A program made the position numbers and the translations under genes. Of a DNA stretch of 7,021 nucleotides, positions 1 through 6,365 are shown in pieces. The DNA comes from Anaerolineae bacterium. GTDB taxonomy: Bacteria > Chloroflexota > Anaerolineae > Promineifilales > Promineifilaceae. The stretch lies in assembly GCA_028277515.1 (NCBI GenBank), contig JANQGC010000065.1, forward strand, positions 1 through 7,021. Direction: 5' to 3'. The notes beneath the pieces are model-generated. The model did not search any database, had not been told where the DNA came from, and saw only the letters and a program-made list of their open reading frames with translations. Numbering within the stretch: position 1 is the first letter of the stretch; each line of letters starts with the position of its first letter.

Positions 1-329
1 ATGCCGACGATGAGGCCTTGGTACAGGCCTGCCGCATTGCCCAAATTGATGCATTCATCCAGGGTTTGCCCCAGGGATATGACACCTGGATTGGGGAAAA
101 TGGCTACCTGCTCAGCGGCGGCGAAAGGCAGCGCCTGGCTATCGCCCGTGCGGTTCTGAAAGATGCGCCCATTCTTATCCTGGATGAAGCGACGGCCAAC
201 CTGGACGCTACGACAGAGAAAAAAGTTTGGGCCGGATTAGAACCATTCATGAACGGCCGTTCCACCCTCATCATTTCTCACAAGAAAGATCAGCTCCCAC
301 CGGTTGACCAGACGATTATCCTGAAATAG
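1..329 (+). CDS. ABC transporter ATP-binding protein, C-terminal end (5' truncated by window)
   Basis: This is the last 108 or so residues of an ABC ATPase; the reading frame is open from base 3 and no start lies in the window. The sequence shows the signature motif LSGGE followed by RQRLAIARA (about 111-150), a Walker B strand ILILDE with the catalytic Glu followed by ATANLD, the D-loop (about 171-205), and the H-loop His in IISHK (about 270-287). The spacing between motifs is normal, so the part seen is intact. The stretch GLPQGYDTWIGENG before the signature is typical of exporter-type ATPases in which a membrane domain is fused upstream, including CydC/CydD-like thiol exporters. That assignment is tentative because the membrane part is not visible. 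The protein would power export across the cytoplasmic membrane; the substrate cannot be told. The gene ends in TAG about 70 bases before the next promoter. Confidence 0.9.
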   Translation, partial: ADDEALVQACRIAQIDAFIQGLPQGYDTWIGENGYLLSGGERQRLAIARAVLKDAPILILDEATANLDATTEKKVWAGLEPFMNGRSTLIISHKKDQLPPVDQTIILK

Positions 330-357
330 CGGCGCATTTCATCTCTTTCGCCACAAC

Positions 358-390
358 CTTAAAAAATACATAGGTCCCTGATTTTTTAAG
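358..390. terminator. AT-rich inverted repeat, possible weak bidirectional terminator
   Basis: CTTAAAAAAT (358-367) and ATTTTTTAAG (381-390) are perfect 10-bp inverted copies around a 13-base loop. The repeat lies 28 bases after the ABC gene stop and just before the promoter of the next gene. The A-run and T-run flanks resemble a bidirectional terminator. However, the stem has almost no GC and the GGTCCC core pairs poorly, so termination strength is doubtful. It could instead be a protein-binding site or an upstream element of the adjacent promoter. Confidence 0.4.
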
Positions 391-399
391 ATAAGTAAC

Positions 400-428
400 T
401 AGACCATATGTTCTAATTGTGCTATACT
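400..428 (+). promoter_or_regulatory. Sigma-70-type extended -10 promoter for the VOC gene
   Basis: The -35 candidate TAGACC (400-405, 4 of 6 matches to TTGACA) is followed by a 17-base spacer and the -10 TATACT (423-428, 5 of 6 matches). A TG at 420-421, one base before the -10, makes it an extended -10 promoter. The expected start near base 435 gives a leader of about 70 bases to the ATG at 507. Confidence 0.65.
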
Positions 429-455
429 GTGCCCGTCTTAGTGGTTGTAAGTAAT

Positions 456-466
456 GTGACAGTCAC
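456..466. promoter_or_regulatory. Short palindrome GTGACAGTCAC in the VOC leader, possible operator
   Basis: This is a perfect 5+1+5 palindrome about 28 bases after the -10 box and 40 bases before the start codon. Its place between transcription start and ribosome binding site would suit an operator. The arm is short and no second copy was noticed in the window, so chance is quite possible. Confidence 0.22.
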
Positions 467-506
467 TGCAGCAGTCAATTATTAATTTTCAAAAGGAGAA
501 AATCAT

Positions 507-1304
507 ATGCAAGTCGTAAACAAATACCCCGACGGCGTATTTAGTTGGGTCGATCTGGCGACCACGGATGTGGAAGGCGCGAAGAAATTTTATGGCGGTT
601 TATTCGGCTGGGAATTTGTCGATGTGCCCACCGATCAAAGTATGCCTTACACATTTTGCCAAATTAAAGGCTATCAAGTTGCCGGGATGGGTCCCTTACC
701 TCCAGATATGGCAGAACAAGGCGTACCGCCCAATTGGTCCTCTTATGTGAACCATAGTGATGTTGATGCCATTGCCGCGAAGATCAGCGAAGCAGGCGGC
801 CAGCTGCTCTTTCCTCCGATGGATGTGATGGACTCCGGGCGGATGATTATGGCCACTGATCCCAGTGGAGCGGTGTTTGGTGTCTGGCAGGCAGGTACCC
901 ATACAGGCGCCCAACTGGTGAATATCCCCAACACTCTCACCTGGAATGAATTACAAACCAGGGAATTAGATCAGGCCAAAGATTTCTACCAAAAAGTTTT
1001 TGGTTGGACTTATGAGGCGGACCAAAACAATTATCAAGCGGTTTCTGCCGACGGCCGTGTGCAAGCAGGCATGATGGCTATTGACGATTCATGGGGACCG
1101 GTTCCCAATAATTGGACAACATACTTCCTCGTAGATGATATCAATGCGGCTGCCGCCAGGGTAGAAGAACTCGGTGGTTCGGTAGTCGTCCCGGTCACAC
1201 CAGCAGGTGAGGTCGGAAGCCTTGCCGTTATCCAGGATCCCCAAGGGGCCATGGTCTCGATCATCCAATACAAAGAAGCAGCATCTCCTCCTCCGGGTTA
1301 TTAA
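507..1304 (+). CDS. VOC family protein with two glyoxalase/bleomycin-resistance-type domains
   Basis: A 265-residue protein made of two tandem vicinal-oxygen-chelate domains, about residues 8-130 and 140-258. Each starts with a matching block (FSWVDLAT, residues 12-19; LTWNELQT, about 144-151), followed by a FYxxxFGW segment, and each ends in a DPxGA strand. It resembles the 27-kDa-antigen (Cfp30B)/putative hydroxylase type of VOC protein, whose substrate is generally unknown. In the usual VOC metal site each domain gives a first-strand His or Glu and a last-strand Glu. Here the first-strand places hold D16 and E148, and the last-strand places hold Gln (FGVWQ, SIIQY), so a glyoxalase I-like metal site looks incomplete. 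AAGGAG at 493-498 sits 8 bases before the ATG and fixes the start. With no signal peptide, it is probably cytoplasmic. Its own promoter upstream and strong terminator downstream make it a single-gene unit. Confidence 0.9.
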   Translation: MQVVNKYPDGVFSWVDLATTDVEGAKKFYGGLFGWEFVDVPTDQSMPYTFCQIKGYQVAGMGPLPPDMAEQGVPPNWSSYVNHSDVDAIAAKISEAGGQLLFPPMDVMDSGRMIMATDPSGAVFGVWQAGTHTGAQLVNIPNTLTWNELQTRELDQAKDFYQKVFGWTYEADQNNYQAVSADGRVQAGMMAIDDSWGPVPNNWTTYFLVDDINAAAARVEELGGSVVVPVTPAGEVGSLAVIQDPQGAMVSIIQYKEAASPPPGY

Positions 1305-1330
1305 TTCTCCTCCAAGATCCCGGAAATATG

Positions 1331-1362
1331 ATGCCAACTTGAAAAAAGTTGGCATCTTTCAT
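1331..1362 (+). terminator. Rho-independent terminator of the VOC gene
   Basis: ATGCCAACTT (1331-1340) pairs perfectly with AAGTTGGCAT (1346-1355) around the 5-base loop GAAAA. CTTTCATTTT follows as an imperfect T-tract. The hairpin lies 26 bases after the VOC stop codon and before the maturase promoter, so it isolates the two genes. Confidence 0.85.
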
Positions 1363-1404
1363 TTTAAACCTACCCTTTTGGACCAAAAAGAAGAATCGCG
1401 CTAC

Positions 1405-1410
1405 TATAGT
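1405..1410 (+). promoter_or_regulatory. -10 box of the maturase gene; implies a leaderless transcript
   Basis: TATAGT (5 of 6 matches to TATAAT) ends only 4 bases before the ATG at 1415. A transcription start about 7 bases after a -10 box would fall on or next to that ATG, so the mRNA would have almost no 5' leader. This agrees with the lack of any Shine-Dalgarno sequence before the ATG. No convincing -35 was found at 16-18 bases. The strong terminator just upstream means a new promoter is needed here. Confidence 0.5.
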
Positions 1411-1414
1411 TGCC

Positions 1415-2869
1415 ATGAATATACCTCTAACACGCCCCCTAAATGCGCCACCTTCCTTCCACGTTATGGCCAAACCAACCGGTGCTATCTGCAACCTGGA
1501 TTGCAAATACTGCTTTTTCCTTTCCAAGGAAGCTCTTTATCCCGGCAGCCCCTTCCGCATGTCGGAAGAAGTGATGGAAACCTACGTCCGGCAACTCATT
1601 GAGTCCCACCGCACGCCGGAAGTTGTCCTGGCCTGGCAGGGCGGAGAACCAACCCTTATGGGGCTAGATTTCTTCAAACGGGTCATGTCCGTCGCCCAGG
1701 AAGCGGCTGGAAGTAAAAAAATTAATCACACCATTCAGACCAACGGCACCAAGCTAGACGATGAATGGTGCCAATTTTTTCATGAGCATGATTTTCTGGT
1801 CGGCCTATCGCTGGATGGTCCCCAAGAAATGCATGATGCATTCCGGGTCGATAAAGGAGGCGATGGCACATTTGACCAGGTGTTTGCGGCCGCCCGACTG
1901 CTGCAAAAGCATGAGGTTGAGTTTAACATCCTCAGCACTGTTCACGCTGCCAATGCCGACCATCCGCTTGATGTATATCGCTTCTTCCGCGACGAGGTTG
2001 GGACCCAATTTATGCAGTTTATACCGATCATTGAGCGGGCTACGCCGGAACTTTTACCCATCGCCAATGTGGGATGGGGAGATTACGGCCCTGATCTCTT
2101 GGAAAAAGTGGCGGCCGAATCTGTGGAGCAAACCCCTGCCGGGGAATCAAGGATTGAATTGTCGATTGCAAAAAGTTCTAAACGGCCGTTATATACCACA
2201 ACCGGCAGCCTGGTGACAGAACGCTCAGTCACGGCCGAGCAGTGGGGCACGTTTCTGTCCACTATTTTTGATGAATGGGTAACGCGTGACGTCGGCCGTG
2301 TCTTTGTGCAATTGTTCGACTCCGCTCTAGGTTCCTGGCTGGGCCAGGGAGCCTCGATTTGCATCCATCGCGAGACTTGTGGTGATGCTCTGGCCCTGGA
2401 ACACAATGGGGATTTATATTCATGCGACCACTTTGTTGAACCTGATTATTTTTTGGGCAACATCAAAGAAGAGCATATGATCACCCTGGTCGCCTCAGAC
2501 CAACAGCGTAAGTTCGGTAATGATAAGCGGGACACACTGCCCGACTATTGCCTCCAATGCCCGGTACGCTTCGCATGCAACGGCGGTTGCCCGCGCAACC
2601 GTTTTATAAAAACACCTGACGGGCAGGAAGGGCTGAATTATCTCTGCGCCGGCTATAAACATTTCTTCTCGCATGTTGACCGGCCGATGCGCATCATGGC
2701 CGAATTATTGCGACAGGGCCGTTATGCTGATGAGGTTATGACTATCCTGAACAGTGAGGGTAGCGAGAAGCAAAAAGTCGTTGAAAAAGTCGGCCGAAAT
2801 GATCCCTGCCCCTGTGGCAGCGGCAAAAAATACAAACAGTGTCACGGCCGTGCCCGTGCCGTACGGTAA
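1415..2869 (+). CDS. Radical SAM protein, anaerobic sulfatase-maturating enzyme type, with C-terminal SEC-C motif
   Basis: A 484-residue radical SAM enzyme that by family would oxidise a Cys or Ser in a sulfatase to formylglycine without oxygen, in the cytoplasm. The N-terminal block FHVMAKPTG leads into the 4Fe-4S/SAM motif CNLDCKYC (C26, C30, C33). WQGGEPT (74-80), QTNG (108-111), SLDGP (132-136) and QFIP (201-204) match this family in order. A SPASM-type auxiliary cluster region follows, with C316, C322, C337, C379, C382, C388, C392 and C411. Residues 460-478 form a SEC-C zinc motif ([13 protein letters not shown]). The start chosen is ATG 1415; an in-frame TTG at 1349 would read through the terminator hairpin and is unlikely. 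No Shine-Dalgarno is visible, which fits a leaderless mRNA. No sulfatase lies in the window, so the target is elsewhere or may be a different protein. The family call is strong; the exact substrate is inferred. Confidence 0.9.
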   Translation: MNIPLTRPLNAPPSFHVMAKPTGAICNLDCKYCFFLSKEALYPGSPFRMSEEVMETYVRQLIESHRTPEVVLAWQGGEPTLMGLDFFKRVMSVAQEAAGSKKINHTIQTNGTKLDDEWCQFFHEHDFLVGLSLDGPQEMHDAFRVDKGGDGTFDQVFAAARLLQKHEVEFNILSTVHAANADHPLDVYRFFRDEVGTQFMQFIPIIERATPELLPIANVGWGDYGPDLLEKVAAESVEQTPAGESRIELSIAKSSKRPLYTTTGSLVTERSVTAEQWGTFLSTIFDEWVTRDVGRVFVQLFDSALGSWLGQGASICIHRETCGDALALEHNGDLYSCDHFVEPDYFLGNIKEEHMITLVASDQQRKFGNDKRDTLPDYCLQCPVRFACNGGCPRNRFIKTPDGQEGLNYLCAGYKHFFSHVDRPMRIMAELLRQGRYADEVMTILNSEGSEKQKVVEKVGRNDPCPCGSGKKYKQCHGRARAVR

Positions 2870-2880
2870 ACATTTTTGTT

Positions 2881-3030
2881 TGCGGGCGCAGATGAACAAC
2901 CTGGAAAGTTCGTTCTACAAGTAACGCATGCTTTCTAGCTTGCGGCTGGAACAACCTGGAAAGGTTGTTCTACAGGTAGCGCACGCTTTCAAGCTTGCAG
3001 ATGAACAAACAGGAATGTTTGTTCTACAGA
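2881..3030 (+). repeat. Tandem array of hairpin repeats, period about 54-55 bases
   Basis: Two full units and a shortened third fill the gap between the maturase and the zinc-finger gene. Type A hairpins lie at 2894-2915, 2949-2970 and 3003-3024, each closed by GAAC and GTTC and followed by TACA. The second has arms GAACAACC/GGTTGTTC around TGGAAA; the third has GAACAAAC/GTTTGTTC around AGGAAT; the first is imperfect. Type B hairpins lie between them at 2926-2943 (GCATGC/GCTTGC around TTTCTA) and 2981-2998 (GCACGC/GCTTGC around TTTCAA). The difference between the second and third A stems is compensatory. The last hairpin ends about 9 bases before the ribosome binding site of the next gene. 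No convincing promoter was seen in this 173-base gap. Confidence 0.85.
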
Positions 3031-3042
3031 TCAGGAGAAAAT

Positions 3043-3312
3043 ATGAATAAATGCACCCATGCCGATCAAATTTTAGTTTCCCGGCCTGATCCGGCTCAAA
3101 TCGAAGGCTGTGAAGAGTGCTTAAAGGTCGGTGGCTGGTGGGTTCACCTGCGGGTCTGTCTCACCTGTGGCCATATCGGTTGCTGTGATAATTCACCCAA
3201 TACCCACGCCCGCCGCCATTATCAAGAAAACAGCCATCCGATCATCCAATCGGGCGAGCAAGGTGAAGATTGGAAATATTGTTTCATTGATGATGTCGTC
3301 ATCGGATTATGA
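3043..3312 (+). CDS. UBP-type zinc finger domain protein
   Basis: An 89-residue protein that is a single UBP-type zinc finger (ZnF-UBP/BUZ), a fold that in eukaryotic USP and HDAC6 proteins binds the free C-terminus of ubiquitin. The ligand pattern is complete: C4-x-H6, C23-x2-C26, C39-x2-C42, C47/C48, H55-x3-H59, H65 and C80, with W77 and Y79 near the end, where the eukaryotic pocket is aromatic. From memory of HDAC6, the Arg after the CG pair (CGRY) that holds the ubiquitin carboxylate is here replaced (CCDN), so ubiquitin-like binding is not assured. AGGAG at 3033-3037 lies 5 bases before ATG 3043 and decides the start; an in-frame TTG at 2995 lies inside the hairpin repeat and is rejected. 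Its stop overlaps the peptidase start as ATGA. The biological role of bacterial members is not known to me. Confidence 0.88.
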   Translation: MNKCTHADQILVSRPDPAQIEGCEECLKVGGWWVHLRVCLTCGHIGCCDNSPNTHARRHYQENSHPIIQSGEQGEDWKYCFIDDVVIGL

Positions 3313-5483
3313 GTGACAAACCCACCAGGCTGACCCTCGATCGACTATTCACAACCAAAGATTTTGATAAGAAGCCGTTTGGTCCGGCGCGCTGGCTGGA
3401 AGATGACCTTGGTTATACGACCCTGGAACCGGCCGAAGATGATGAAAAAATTAAAGAGATCATTCGCTATGACATTCAAACCGGGGACCGGCACATACTG
3501 GTGTCCAGGGATCTACTACAGGTTGATGGGCAAGAGAAGCCGCTTGTCATTGAAGATTATCATTGGTCAGACGACAAGAAGCATCTGCTCATCTTCACCA
3601 ATGGGCAGCGGGTGTGGCGGCAGAATACGCGCGGTGATTATTGGCATTTGAACCTGGAAAGTGGCCACTTAAAACAAATCGGCCGTGATGAGCAAAAAAA
3701 ATCGTTGATGTTCGCCAAATTTTCGCCGGACAACCGATCAATCGCCTATTTGAGCCAAAATAACCTCTACGTGCAAGCATTAGGCAGCTACAGCATTCGC
3801 CAACTCACAGATGATGGAGCAAAACATATCATTAACGGGACCGCGGACTGGGTGTATGAAGAAGAGTTCCATTTGCGGGATGGGTTCGCCTGGAGTCCCG
3901 ACAGCCAATCTATTGCCTACTGGCAGTTCAACACCGAAGCAATTAAAACCTTCTATATGATCAACAATACGGATTCCCTCTATCCAGAGCTGATCCCCAT
4001 CCCCTATCCCAAAGCGGGCACGCAAAATTCCGACTGCCGCATTGGGGTCGTTCCGGCTGCCGGCGGATCAACGACCTGGATGGACGTGCCGGAGGAAGCC
4101 AACGATTATTACCTACCCAGAATGGAATGGGCGGCCGGTTCCGACGAACTGGTCATCCAGCAGTTCAACCGGCTGCAAAACCGCAACCGGGTGCTGCTCG
4201 TCGACCGGGTGAGCGGCGAGTCAAAAACCATACTGCTAGAAGAAGATGAGGCCTGGATCGATGCCCACAGGGATTTGAAATGGTTGGAAGACGGCCGTTC
4301 CTTCATCTGGATCAGCGATCGAGATGGCTGGCGGCATGCCTACCGCGTGTCACGTGACGGCCGTGAAGTGACCTTACTCACTCCCGGCGATTTCGACATC
4401 GTTTCCATCCAAAAAGTGGACGAAGCCGGCAATTTAATTTATTTCATCGCCAGCCCGGACAATCCCGGGCAACGCTATCTGTTCAACGCCGGGTTGGATG
4501 GAAGCGGTAATGTGCGGCGGCTCAGCCCGGAGGATCAGCCTGGCTATCATTCCTACCAGGTATCGAAAACCGGCAAATATGCCTTTCACACCTATTCCAA
4601 CAAAAATCAGCCCCCGGTCATTTCCTTAATTTCATTACCCGACCACCAAAGGATACGTACCCTGGAAAACAATCAGGATCTGCGGCAAGTCGTGGCTGAA
4701 ATTGCGCTGCCCCAAACCGAATTTTTCCGCATTGATCCCGGTGATGGGACGCTCCTGGATGGCTGGTGCATTAAGCCGGCCGATTTCGATCCCAGCCGGC
4801 AATATCCCACTCTCTTTTTTGTGTATGGCGAACCGGCGGGGCAAACCGTGATCGACGTCTTTCCCGACAAAGCCGGGCTTTGGCACCATATGCTGGCCCA
4901 GAGGGGATATTTAATTATCAGCATTGATAATAAAGGCACACCAGCCCCACGCGGCCGGTCCTGGCGCAAGCAAGTATACCGCCAGGTAGGCATCATGACT
5001 ACCGATTCCCAGGCGGCGGCCGCTCAGGCCATCATCCGGCAATGGCCTTACATCGATCACCGGCGCATCGCCGTTTGGGGTTGGAGCGGCGGGGGGACGA
5101 TGACTCTAAATTTGATGTTCAAATATCCCGACATCTACAAAACGGGCATCGCCATAGCCGCAGTCAGCGACCTGCGCTATTACGACACGATCTATCAGGA
5201 GCGGTACCAGGGATTGCCGGATGACAACGAAGAAGGTTATAAAAACGGATCGCCGATCCACTTCGCCGGCCGATTAGAGGGCAATCTAATGATCATTCAC
5301 GGCACGGCCGATGACAATGTACATTACCAATGCCATGAAGCCCTGGTCAACGAACTGATCAAACAAAACAAACAATTTTCAATGATGTCCTATCCCAACC
5401 GCACCCATTCCGTTAAAGAAGGGAAAAACACCAGGCATCATCTATACACAACAATGACCCGCTTCCTGGAAGAAAATCTTTAA
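3309..5483 (+). CDS. S9 family peptidase, dipeptidyl-peptidase-IV-like (DPP-IV beta-propeller plus alpha/beta hydrolase)
   Basis: A 724-residue serine peptidase of the prolyl oligopeptidase clan. The N-terminal part (about 40-460) is a beta-propeller with SPDxxxIAY-type repeats. It carries WVYEEEF (181-187), equivalent to the double-Glu motif of DPP-IV that grips the substrate amino terminus. The C-terminal hydrolase (about 480-724) has the nucleophile S593 in GWSGGG, the acid in HGTADDN (D668 or D669), and H700 in NRTHSV. The expected activity is removal of N-terminal dipeptides, classically X-Pro or X-Ala; specificity here is inferred. The length is normal for the family. No signal peptide or N-terminal membrane segment is seen, so it is probably cytoplasmic, unlike many DPP-IV enzymes. 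Its ATG overlaps the zinc-finger stop by 4 bases (ATGA), with no good ribosome site of its own, which points to translational coupling. Confidence 0.93.
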   Translation: MSDKPTRLTLDRLFTTKDFDKKPFGPARWLEDDLGYTTLEPAEDDEKIKEIIRYDIQTGDRHILVSRDLLQVDGQEKPLVIEDYHWSDDKKHLLIFTNGQRVWRQNTRGDYWHLNLESGHLKQIGRDEQKKSLMFAKFSPDNRSIAYLSQNNLYVQALGSYSIRQLTDDGAKHIINGTADWVYEEEFHLRDGFAWSPDSQSIAYWQFNTEAIKTFYMINNTDSLYPELIPIPYPKAGTQNSDCRIGVVPAAGGSTTWMDVPEEANDYYLPRMEWAAGSDELVIQQFNRLQNRNRVLLVDRVSGESKTILLEEDEAWIDAHRDLKWLEDGRSFIWISDRDGWRHAYRVSRDGREVTLLTPGDFDIVSIQKVDEAGNLIYFIASPDNPGQRYLFNAGLDGSGNVRRLSPEDQPGYHSYQVSKTGKYAFHTYSNKNQPPVISLISLPDHQRIRTLENNQDLRQVVAEIALPQTEFFRIDPGDGTLLDGWCIKPADFDPSRQYPTLFFVYGEPAGQTVIDVFPDKAGLWHHMLAQRGYLIISIDNKGTPAPRGRSWRKQVYRQVGIMTTDSQAAAAQAIIRQWPYIDHRRIAVWGWSGGGTMTLNLMFKYPDIYKTGIAIAAVSDLRYYDTIYQERYQGLPDDNEEGYKNGSPIHFAGRLEGNLMIIHGTADDNVHYQCHEALVNELIKQNKQFSMMSYPNRTHSVKEGKNTRHHLYTTMTRFLEENL

Positions 5484-5487
5484 CCCG

Positions 5488-5496
5488 TGCTATAAT
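5488..5496 (+). promoter_or_regulatory. Extended -10 promoter for the sortase-substrate operon
   Basis: TGCTATAAT gives a perfect TATAAT (5491-5496) with the extended TGn element, starting 5 bases after the peptidase stop. No clear -35 is seen at 16-18 bases, which an extended -10 can tolerate. The expected start near 5503 leaves a leader of about 20 bases before ATG 5524. The box resembles the VOC promoter (GTGCTATA shared, GCC shortly after). Confidence 0.65.
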
Positions 5497-5523
5497 GCTG
5501 CCATAGCGATTTTGTGGTGGCAG

Positions 5524-6345
5524 ATGAAAATTAAAGGTTGGTTGTTAACTTTATTGGGCGCATCTTTTCTCTTTGTGGGCATTCTGCTCTTGTTCGCGGT
5601 CCTGTTCACCTGGCTCAATCCCCTCCCTGTTCCCTCAAATGAAGCGTTTCAAATCGGCGCTCAAACCAGCGTTGCAGGAATTGATTTGAACGCATTTCCC
5701 GCCCTTTCACCCTACTTTCCCACGCCGACGGCCGTCTCTCCTCCCGAATTATCATCAACAATTAATCCAGGCAGCCATCAAACAAATCCGGACCCCGATT
5801 TGAGCAAAGAAAACGGCGTCGAACTGTCCCAACAGCCATCAGATACAGGCAATCACATCCCCATAACAACCGCTGAAACAGAATCCAATGTCATGCGCAT
5901 GATCATTCCAGACATCGGCGTGGACGCGCCTGTGGTTTCCGTTGGATTAGAACCGATCGTTGAAAACGGCCGGGCAGGACACCAACAGTGGGGGGTTCCT
6001 GACCAATATGCCGCCGGTTGGCATAATACCAGCGCGCCGTTCGGCCAACCGGGGAATACCGTACTTAATGGCCACAACAACATTCACGGCGCCATATTTC
6101 AAAATTTAGTAGATTTGCCGCTTGGAGCCGAGATCATCATCAAAACCAATGATCAGGATTATTATTATAAGGTTACAGGGCGAGATTTTTTGCTTGAAAG
6201 AGGCGCACCGTTACGTGAACGCCTGCACAACGCGCGTTATATCTCATCGACGGATGATGAAAGAATGACCATTGTGACCTGCTGGCCAAATAGCAGTAAC
6301 AGTCACCGGTTAGTGGTCATTGCCCATCCTGTGGATAGCACCTGA
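5524..6345 (+). CDS. Sortase, membrane-anchored transpeptidase
   Basis: A 273-residue sortase. A single N-terminal membrane segment (about 5-31, very hydrophobic) is followed by a Pro/Ser/Thr-rich linker (about 32-120) and the catalytic beta-barrel (about 123-271). The catalytic residues are present: H184 in NGHNN, C253 in TIVTCWP (the TLxTC motif of the family) and R262 in SHRLVVIA. The layout, with N-terminal anchor, outward-facing domain and TC-W-P, fits the class D/E-like sortases; the class is not certain. It would cut a sorting signal in a secreted protein and transfer it to an amine on the cell surface. ATG 5524 is preferred because the membrane segment follows at once and GGTGG (5516-5520) may serve as a weak ribosome site. 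A TTG at 5512 is a less likely alternative. The likely substrate gene starts 20 bases downstream. Confidence 0.93.
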   Translation: MKIKGWLLTLLGASFLFVGILLLFAVLFTWLNPLPVPSNEAFQIGAQTSVAGIDLNAFPALSPYFPTPTAVSPPELSSTINPGSHQTNPDPDLSKENGVELSQQPSDTGNHIPITTAETESNVMRMIIPDIGVDAPVVSVGLEPIVENGRAGHQQWGVPDQYAAGWHNTSAPFGQPGNTVLNGHNNIHGAIFQNLVDLPLGAEIIIKTNDQDYYYKVTGRDFLLERGAPLRERLHNARYISSTDDERMTIVTCWPNSSNSHRLVVIAHPVDST

Positions 6346-6365
6346 ACCAGTCGAGGAAGGATCAC

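Larger units (their letters stand above)
253..5735. repeat. Dispersed palindrome ACGGCCGT, seven copies
   Basis: The exact 8-mer occurs at 253-260, 1051-1058, 2182-2189, 2844-2851, 4291-4298, 4357-4364 and 5728-5735, all inside genes. It is read as N/D/H-G-R in five copies, K-R-P-L in one and T-A-V in another, so at least three reading frames are used. The core CGGCCG occurs roughly 23 times by eye. The span given only marks the first and last copy; the intervening sequence is not repeat. Confidence 0.75.

Noticed and set aside
1349..1414. Upstream TTG start for the maturase
   Set aside because: It would place the terminator hairpin and the -10 box inside the coding sequence. The family's conserved start block begins right after ATG 1415.
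1207..1602. Open frame crossing the VOC-maturase junction
   Set aside because: It runs through the terminator and overlaps two well-supported genes in another frame, and it has no recognisable domain.
1761..2216. Open frame of about 150 codons inside the maturase gene
   Set aside because: It is a shadow of the radical SAM gene in another frame, with no ribosome site or domain.
2083..2406. Antisense open frame opposite the maturase
   Set aside because: It is explained by codon bias of the sense gene; no promoter or domain is seen. The same holds for antisense frames at 743-940, 3780-4025 and 4673-4996.
1415..2869. Peptide-modifying (RiPP) SPASM enzyme instead of sulfatase maturase
   Set aside because: The order and wording of the motifs fit the sulfatase-maturating group, and no short precursor peptide gene was found beside it.
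2870..2884. Terminator after the maturase (AAACA-TTTT-TGTTT)
   Set aside because: The stem is only about 5 AT-rich pairs and the T-run lies in the loop, so it is unlikely to stop transcription.
2881..3030. Possible CRISPR array
   Set aside because: The period is regular, but there are only two full units and a partial one. The bases between hairpins are themselves repeated rather than unique spacers, and no cas gene is near.
2995..3042. Upstream TTG start for the zinc-finger protein
   Set aside because: It lies inside a repeat hairpin, has no ribosome site, and adds residues unlike the family. ATG 3043 has AGGAG at the right spacing.
253..5735. The cyanobacterial HIP1 element
   Set aside because: The iterated palindrome here is ACGGCCGT, not GCGATCGC, and no GCGATCGC was seen. 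Gene content does not suggest a cyanobacterium.
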